Origin: Leptospira biflexa
GTDB lineage: Bacteria; Spirochaetota; UBA4802; JAGODF01
DNA: 47,759 nt
Assembly (NCBI GenBank): GCA_020721925.1
Contig: DYLV01000005.1
Location: forward strand, 1-47,759
Direction of reading: 5' to 3'
The notes under the pieces were generated by a model that did no database searches, was not told the origin of the DNA, and was given only the letters and a program-made list of their open reading frames with translations. How positions within the stretch are numbered: the first letter of the stretch is position 1; the number at the start of each line of letters is the position of its first letter. A program made the translations under genes and the position numbers. This document shows positions 44,905 to 47,759 of the stretch, piece after piece.

Positions 44905-45510
44905 ATGAAATTGCTTGTCGCCACACGAAACAAAGGAAAATTGAAGGAAATTACCCAAAAATTTTCTTCTATTCCCGACATTGCACTTTTTTCGATTGAA
45001 GATATAGAGAAAGAAATCGGATCCATTTCCGAAGTTATCGAAGACGGCACCACCTTCGCCGAAAATGCCCTTAAAAAAGCACGAGATCTTTCACAACGTA
45101 CCGGATATCCTGCTATGGCTGATGATTCCGGCCTCGTCGTGGATGCACTTGGGGGAGAACCTGGCGTGTATTCCGCTCGATATGCCGGAGATGGCGCAAC
45201 CGACGCAGAACGAAACGCGCTCATTCTTGAAAAGCTAAAGGATGTTCCCGCACGCGAACGGAAGGCACGCTTCGTGTGCGTCCTTGCACTCGTGGTACCT
45301 GAAAAAGGTGAGTTTTTGGCAGAAGGAATATGCGAAGGCGAAATCTCTACAGAACCCAAAGGTTCACACGGTTTTGGATACGATCCAATTTTCTATCTGC
45401 CCGAATATCATGCAACCATGGCGGAAATTCCCCTTGAAATAAAAAACACGCTCAGCCATCGTGCACGGGCCCTCGAAAAGGCTGCCAAAATTGTGCAATT
45501 GCTTATCTAA
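44905..45510 (+). CDS. rdgB: dITP/XTP pyrophosphatase (RdgB/HAM1)
   Basis: A 201-residue RdgB, which removes ITP, dITP and XTP from the nucleotide pool. ATRNKGKLKEI is the N-terminal nucleotide-binding motif, DDSGLVVDALGGEPGVYSAR the active-site loop with metal-binding acidic residues, and HGFGYDPIFYLPEY plus LSHRARALEKAAK the purine-binding end. Length is normal. The ATG at 44905 has AAGGA eleven bases upstream; a TTG six codons earlier is in frame but less likely. It is divergent from the flavoprotein gene, with two inverted repeats between. Confidence 0.95.
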   Translation: MKLLVATRNKGKLKEITQKFSSIPDIALFSIEDIEKEIGSISEVIEDGTTFAENALKKARDLSQRTGYPAMADDSGLVVDALGGEPGVYSARYAGDGATDAERNALILEKLKDVPARERKARFVCVLALVVPEKGEFLAEGICEGEISTEPKGSHGFGYDPIFYLPEYHATMAEIPLEIKNTLSHRARALEKAAKIVQLLI

Positions 45511-45517
45511 TTCTATA

Positions 45518-45880
45518 TCATTCAAAAAAAAGGAGTTTTATGGAAATCAAAATGAGCGCCACTCCAAATACTTTTTTAAGCCAAACCGCGTCAATTGAAA
45601 CTGCAACTTTCGCCCCCAAATATCCCCCTGCTACAAACCCCACTGCGATGATAAGCGCCACAGATAGATTGACATATCCGTTTTGATAATATTCCCACGC
45701 GGCAAGAAGCCCTATTGGAAGCACCATCGCCGCAAGCGTTGTCCCCTGTGCAAGATGCTGACTGTATTCCAAAAAATACGCAAGCGCCGGTATCATCACG
45801 ACGCCGCCGCCAATACCCAACACACCACTCAGAATTCCCGCAAAAAAACCAATTCCGAGTGCAATCCCCTGTGTTACCAT
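45518..45880 (-). CDS. Half-size TauE/SafE-type sulfite/organic-acid exporter
   Basis: A 120-residue membrane protein with four predicted helices. It begins IALGIGFFAGILSGVLGIGGGVVMIPAL, the TauE/SafE repeat with G-I-G-G-G, and has QGTTLAAMVLPIGLLAAWEYY. Full-length family members have two such halves (about 250 residues), so this may act as a dimer of two halves or be a single half-gene. AGAGGT precedes the ATG at 45880 seven bases upstream. The stop lies seven bases after the rdgB stop, tail to tail. No second half is seen nearby. Confidence 0.85.
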   Translation of the reverse strand: MVTQGIALGIGFFAGILSGVLGIGGGVVMIPALAYFLEYSQHLAQGTTLAAMVLPIGLLAAWEYYQNGYVNLSVALIIAVGFVAGGYLGAKVAVSIDAVWLKKVFGVALILISIKLLFFE

Positions 45881-46005
45881 TTTTCACCTCTGTTAAAAAT
45901 TATTCCTTGCCGAAAATTGCACATGCTGCATGCTCTTTCTCATTCAACAGTGAGTTAGAACAAAAAACAACGCAAGCACTATTCATAATTCAAAGAGGAA
46001 CATAC

Positions 46006-47538
46006 GTGCCGAACTTATTCCGTCTATTTTGCATGATGTGCATCTCCAGCGCCATTACCGCATCCCCGGTATTCTCTGCATCCCTCATTGGTGTTGCTGG
46101 CATCACCCCGGAAACTTCCCGCCTGAAAATGTTTTCCGGTATCATTGAAACACATCTGGAAAACATTCTGCGCTCCAATTTCATCGCATCCGAGAATATT
46201 TTTGAACCTATCAACAGCCCGCTTTTGCGAGATCAGCTCGGAAAATTTTCCTGCAGAGAAGAAAGCTGCATCGAACGGTTTGCCCGCCAGGCAAAAATTT
46301 CTATTATCGTGCATGGCCGCCTCGAAGAGCGAAGCGATGCGCTCGTGCTTGAAATCTCTGCGTTCAGCATCGACATTCCTTACTTTGGAAAAACAATACA
46401 CCGCTATACCGCATACATACCCACATCCGCACTTTCACTTTCAATGCGGGAATACAGCTATATTTTCGAAGAACACTGCGCACAATTTGTCTTTAGCGTT
46501 CTGAAGCAATATAAAAAACCAATTTTTTTCACCATGCATAACGGCCACCCCCATGCGGTTGCATCATCTGGCACAAACGGTATTTTTACTGTATATCGAC
46601 CAATATCGGGCAGCAACGAGAATATTTCTCAAATTTCCTCATTCGTGCGCTATATTCCCGTTGGCGCAATTGTATTACGGAATGGTATTCCCGTTGCAGT
46701 CCCTCCTTTTGTGAGAGAAGGCGATTTTATTCTCGTTGGCTTTACAAAGGCCGCCGATGACCTTCAAAATTTTTATGAAGGTAGAAAGCGAGAAATTGTT
46801 TTTATGCCATCTAATTCCAACGATACGCTCCTTATGATGCTGTATACCGTTCCAGGCAGTCTCACCATGCCGCTCGTGTCCCCTTTTTTGGGTTATATTG
46901 CGCATCTGGATTACTCCGGCCTTGCCTTATGGAGCGTCAACTACTCCCCCTACCTGTACCTAATAATCAATGGTATTCACGAACGCCCCCAGCGTCTTAA
47001 GACAGATCATCGCGACATTTCTTCATCCCAGCTGGCACGCTACCGATTCAGCATCTACATGCTCATGTGTGGCAATATGTCACTTTTTGTTGATGCATTT
47101 GCCCATTATAATTTATTTCTTGCATCAAATTACCAAGGCATTCAACGCCATCTGGGAAATACCTATAATGCGGCATACCTCTCTTTGGTGAGCGGTGGCG
47201 GAGGTCATTTTTACCGTGGATATCGCAGCTGGGGTTATCTATATTTTCATGCAAACAATGTCTTGCTGTATTGTACCATCAAAGAATTCTCCCCCTCTAA
47301 AAGTTATAATGAAATAACCGGTAAATATGAATCCTCGCCAGTGAATAAAACCCGGGCCTACTCATTTCTTGCTGCATACTGTGGATTGAAAATTATTGAA
47401 ATTATACACACCGCGTTTCTTCCCGACAGAATTCAAAACGGAACCGTGGAAGAAACCAGCATCCTGGTACACCCGTTTTTAACATTTAATGAAAATAGTG
47501 AAAGTCTTTACGGCGCAGCACTCACCATGAGGTTTTAA
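46006..47538 (+). CDS. Exported 510-residue protein of unknown function, C-terminus membrane- or barrel-like
   Basis: The GTG start at 46006 has AGAGGAACATAC directly upstream and a following signal peptide (FRLFCMMCISSAITASPVFSA). In-frame sequence upstream crosses the divergent gene and is rejected. The mature N-terminal part (about 30-160) has an alternating fold including SCREESCIERFARQAKISIIV, which resembles a TolB/CsgG-N-like module. The middle is beta-rich. The C-terminal 150 residues are rich in aromatic and Gly residues (GGGGHFYRGYRSWGYLYFHA) and end in F, possibly membrane-inserted. I do not recognise the family. The next gene follows after one base, so the two are an operon. Confidence 0.65.
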   Translation: MPNLFRLFCMMCISSAITASPVFSASLIGVAGITPETSRLKMFSGIIETHLENILRSNFIASENIFEPINSPLLRDQLGKFSCREESCIERFARQAKISIIVHGRLEERSDALVLEISAFSIDIPYFGKTIHRYTAYIPTSALSLSMREYSYIFEEHCAQFVFSVLKQYKKPIFFTMHNGHPHAVASSGTNGIFTVYRPISGSNENISQISSFVRYIPVGAIVLRNGIPVAVPPFVREGDFILVGFTKAADDLQNFYEGRKREIVFMPSNSNDTLLMMLYTVPGSLTMPLVSPFLGYIAHLDYSGLALWSVNYSPYLYLIINGIHERPQRLKTDHRDISSSQLARYRFSIYMLMCGNMSLFVDAFAHYNLFLASNYQGIQRHLGNTYNAAYLSLVSGGGGHFYRGYRSWGYLYFHANNVLLYCTIKEFSPSKSYNEITGKYESSPVNKTRAYSFLAAYCGLKIIEIIHTAFLPDRIQNGTVEETSILVHPFLTFNENSESLYGAALTMRF

Positions 47539-47539
47539 A

Positions 47540-47759
47540 ATGAAATCGTATAGCATGATATTATTATTTATTTTCCTTTCTGTTGCACTCATTCTATTTC
47601 CCACGCGTGCCATATGCCAGAATACACTGGCAATTGTCCAGCCGAAAGTCCTCATTGCATACGATACACTCCCCAACCCGTTTCAGAAGGCAATGGCTGA
47701 AGATACGGCACGTGCACTTTCCAAAACCTTCAACCGGCTAGGACGTTTTTTACCGATTG
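47540..47759 (+). CDS. Exported protein, cut by the right edge
   Basis: Only the first 73 codons are in the window. MKSYSMILLFIFLSVALILF, then PTRAICQ, is a signal peptide. The mature start, LAIVQPKVLIAYDTLPNPFQ, followed by KAMAEDTARALSKTFNRLGR, resembles the opening of CsgG/TolB-like or other periplasmic proteins that act on a repeated beta-alpha fold, as in the preceding gene. The ATG is one base after the previous stop (TAA A ATG), so it is translationally coupled. Function is unknown. Confidence 0.6.
   Translation, partial: MKSYSMILLFIFLSVALILFPTRAICQNTLAIVQPKVLIAYDTLPNPFQKAMAEDTARALSKTFNRLGRFLPI

Overview
The window is a bacterial chromosome segment with dense, mostly housekeeping gene content and no phage, transposon, CRISPR array or tRNA/rRNA gene that I can recognise. 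A spirochaete (Spirochaetota), probably from an uncultured lineage, is the best guess. The reasons are the block rimP-nusA-infB-rbfA-truB-rpsO-pnp-M16 peptidase followed by bactofilin and a LysM/M23 peptidase, the many short exported lipoproteins and outer-membrane proteins, a DUF4416 gene, and a beta-barrel protein that reminds me of the leptospiral Lsa36 family. This assignment is inference; no rRNA is present to confirm it.

Layout. (1) 1-11086, minus strand: one long translation/RNA-metabolism run (rimP, nusA, infB, rbfA, truB, rpsO, pnp, M16 peptidase), then the cell-shape genes bactofilin and LysM/M23 peptidase, which is cut by the left edge. A strong intrinsic terminator lies 24 bases before rimP and a second hairpin lies between rpsO and pnp. 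(2) 11238-13490: a metallo-beta-lactamase-fold hydrolase and a divergent DUF1343 (NamZ-like) exported protein, with a cop-box-like palindrome between them. (3) 13509-17742, minus: a four-gene cluster of poorly known signalling genes: DUF4416, an HNH nuclease, a large protein with a cyclic-nucleotide-binding domain, and a GHKL ATPase. (4) 18226-23010, plus: rpmH, rnpA, yidD, yidC, jag, mnmE, the conserved cluster usually found near oriC, but without dnaA. (5) 23161-30074: exported proteins, namely a START-domain protein, a TPR protein, a 1223-residue DUF3857/transglutaminase protein, a Lys/Ala-rich secreted protein and a beta-barrel. (6) 30071-34109, minus: a CmpB-HD fusion, a dienoyl-CoA isomerase-like enzyme, rpmE and rho. 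(7) 34727-37744, minus: small lipoprotein, dapA, dapB and a CBS-PAS-Fis regulator, packed as one operon. (8) 37855-40308: thioesterase, a tandem Lrp-like ligand-domain protein, and two lipoproteins. (9) 40454-45880: penicillin-acylase-like enzyme, a disulfide oxidoreductase plus AhpF-like flavoprotein pair, rdgB, and a half-size TauE transporter. (10) 46006 to the end: two consecutive exported proteins of unknown function, the second cut by the right edge.

The observations most worth following are the split AhpF-like redox pair with its own promoter/palindrome, the terminator that any rimP-nusA-infB transcript must pass, the AAA+-less CBS-PAS-Fis regulator tied to lysine/diaminopimelate synthesis, the CmpB-HD membrane fusion, the cNMP/GHKL/HNH/DUF4416 cluster, and the HTH-less tandem Lrp-like sensor.
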